In this document: positions 63,279 to 64,000 of the stretch, in pieces | How the letters are laid out: each line of letters begins with the position of its first letter | Position numbering within the stretch: position 1 is the first letter of the stretch | NCBI RefSeq assembly: GCF_027487935.1 | Contig: NZ_JAIYCP010000010.1 | Span: 1-64,000, forward strand | Origin: Brevundimonas sp. | GTDB taxonomy: Bacteria; Pseudomonadota; Alphaproteobacteria; Caulobacterales; Caulobacteraceae | DNA: 64,000 nt | Reading direction: 5' to 3' | Program-made: the position numbers and the translations under genes | Notes under the pieces: model-generated | Database searches by the model: none | Told to the model about the DNA's origin: nothing | The model's input: the letters and a program-made list of their open reading frames with translations, nothing else

Positions 63279-64000
63279 ATGATCCGTCCGAGAGTCTTCC
63301 TTGCCGCCTCCCTGCTGGCGTTTGCGCTCGCGGGCTGCGGAGGCCGGGAGGCGCTGGATCCCGCGGCAGGCTTTGGCCCGAACCCGACCCTTCCGCCGCC
63401 CCAGCTGTCGCTGTTCCCGCGGGTCAATGTGGCCGAGGCCGTGGGGTGGCCACAGGGGCGTATGCCGACGCCGGCCCGAGGCTTCCGGGTGCAGGCGTTC
63501 GCTTCCGGACTGGATCATCCGCGCTGGCTCTATCGCCTGCCCAACGGCGACATCCTGGTCGCCGAATCCAATGCACCGCCGAAGCCGGAGGGCCGGTCGG
63601 GAGGGCTTCGGGGCTGGATTGAGGGGCTGGTCATGAAACGGGCGGGAGCCCGGGCCCCCAGCGCGGACCGCATCACCCTGCTGCGTGACGCCGACGGGGA
63701 CGGCGAAGCCGAGACGCGGACGGTGTTTCTTGAAAACCTGCGGTCACCCTTCGGCATGGCGCTGGTCGGGCAGACCCTTTACGTCGCCAATGCCGACGCC
63801 GTGGTCGCCTTTCCCTACCAGACGGGTCAGACGCAGATTTCTGCGGCCGGGCGGACGCTCGCGGCCTTGCCGGCGGGCCGGAACCACCACTGGACCAAGA
63901 GCCTGGTCGCCAGCCCGGACGGGCGGCGGCTGTATGTCGGCGTGGGATCCAATTCGAACATCGCCGAGCACGGCATGGCCGAGGAGGAAGGTCGCGCGGC
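63279..64000 (+). CDS. sorbosone dehydrogenase family lipoprotein, N-terminal part
   Basis: The first ~240 residues; the gene runs off the right edge. Lipoprotein signal (MIRPRVFLAASLLAFALAGC). The mature part begins a PQQ-dependent, NHL/beta-propeller domain of the L-sorbosone dehydrogenase type: GFRVQAFASGLDHPRWLYRL, NGDILVAESNAPP, DRITLLRDADGDGEAETRTV, LRSPFGMALVGQTLYVANAD and HHWTKSLVASPDGRRLYVGV. Such proteins oxidise aldoses or similar alcohols and aldehydes at the membrane or periplasm. Follows the lipocalin by 22 bases. Confidence 0.88.
   Translation, partial: MIRPRVFLAASLLAFALAGCGGREALDPAAGFGPNPTLPPPQLSLFPRVNVAEAVGWPQGRMPTPARGFRVQAFASGLDHPRWLYRLPNGDILVAESNAPPKPEGRSGGLRGWIEGLVMKRAGARAPSADRITLLRDADGDGEAETRTVFLENLRSPFGMALVGQTLYVANADAVVAFPYQTGQTQISAAGRTLAALPAGRNHHWTKSLVASPDGRRLYVGVGSNSNIAEHGMAEEEGRA

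Overview
This 64 kb window is chromosomal DNA of a GC-rich alphaproteobacterium, most likely a member of the Caulobacteraceae (Brevundimonas-like). That is an inference from GC content, gene content (CIRCE-controlled groESL, trmD-rplS, ETF next to a cobalamin adenosyltransferase, many Caulobacterales-type secreted proteins) and paired GANTC sites of the CcrM kind. Most of the window is core genome. No rRNA, phage, integrase or IS element was seen; the only RNA gene recognised is tRNA-Arg(CCG).

Layout. 0-5 kb: the start of an adenine methyltransferase running off the left edge, groES-groEL with CIRCE and promoter, two small secreted proteins, and two lower-GC orphan genes. 5-11 kb: pgi, a divergent secreted protein, an HTH-like protein, a DsbD/ScsB-type thiol-disulfide transporter and a glycine-zipper lipoprotein. 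11-17 kb: a lipid-kinase-like gene coupled to a phosphoesterase, a DUF883 membrane pair, FAH-family hydrolase plus maleylacetoacetate isomerase, and an M23 peptidase. 17.7-21.8 kb: a ydbH-ynbE-ydbL envelope operon. 21.8-25.2 kb: kynA, rplS, trmD and a BaiN-like flavoprotein. 25.2-30 kb: the one clearly accessory stretch, with repeat clusters, a DUF3800 protein, a lipoprotein between two 100-bp direct repeats, and a low-GC KAP-family NTPase. 30-39 kb: polA, a ThDP enzyme, truA-fmt, def, a thioesterase and the tRNA. 39-45.7 kb: a DUF885 protein, SDR, phhB, ubiE-ubiB, arfB and a DUF188 gene. 45.9-51 kb: two coupled amidohydrolases (one lacking the metal-binding HxH) and etfBA. 51.5-64 kb: cobalamin adenosyltransferase, an orphan cytosolic protein, an astacin-like protease, ahcY with a palindromic operator candidate, a third amidohydrolase, two ABC ATPases with one permease, a CHCC zinc-finger protein, a lipocalin, and a sorbosone-dehydrogenase-like lipoprotein cut by the right edge.

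The most unusual signal is non-coding. Four intergenic spacers are filled, flush to neighbouring start or stop codons, by tandem heptamers arranged as inverted repeats (2221-2322, 23872-23974, 40644-40782, 45717-45903). Two of them are telomere-like (GGGATTA/CCCTAAG) and have G-quadruplex potential. A second family, about 225 bp long with arms rich in 9-nt repeats and a shared core hairpin, occurs at 7428-7654 and 51266-51487, with a truncated copy near 35206. A third, REP/ICR-like palindrome family fills many other gaps. Together these make up a dense, apparently mobile landscape of hairpin DNA in an otherwise ordinary core genome.
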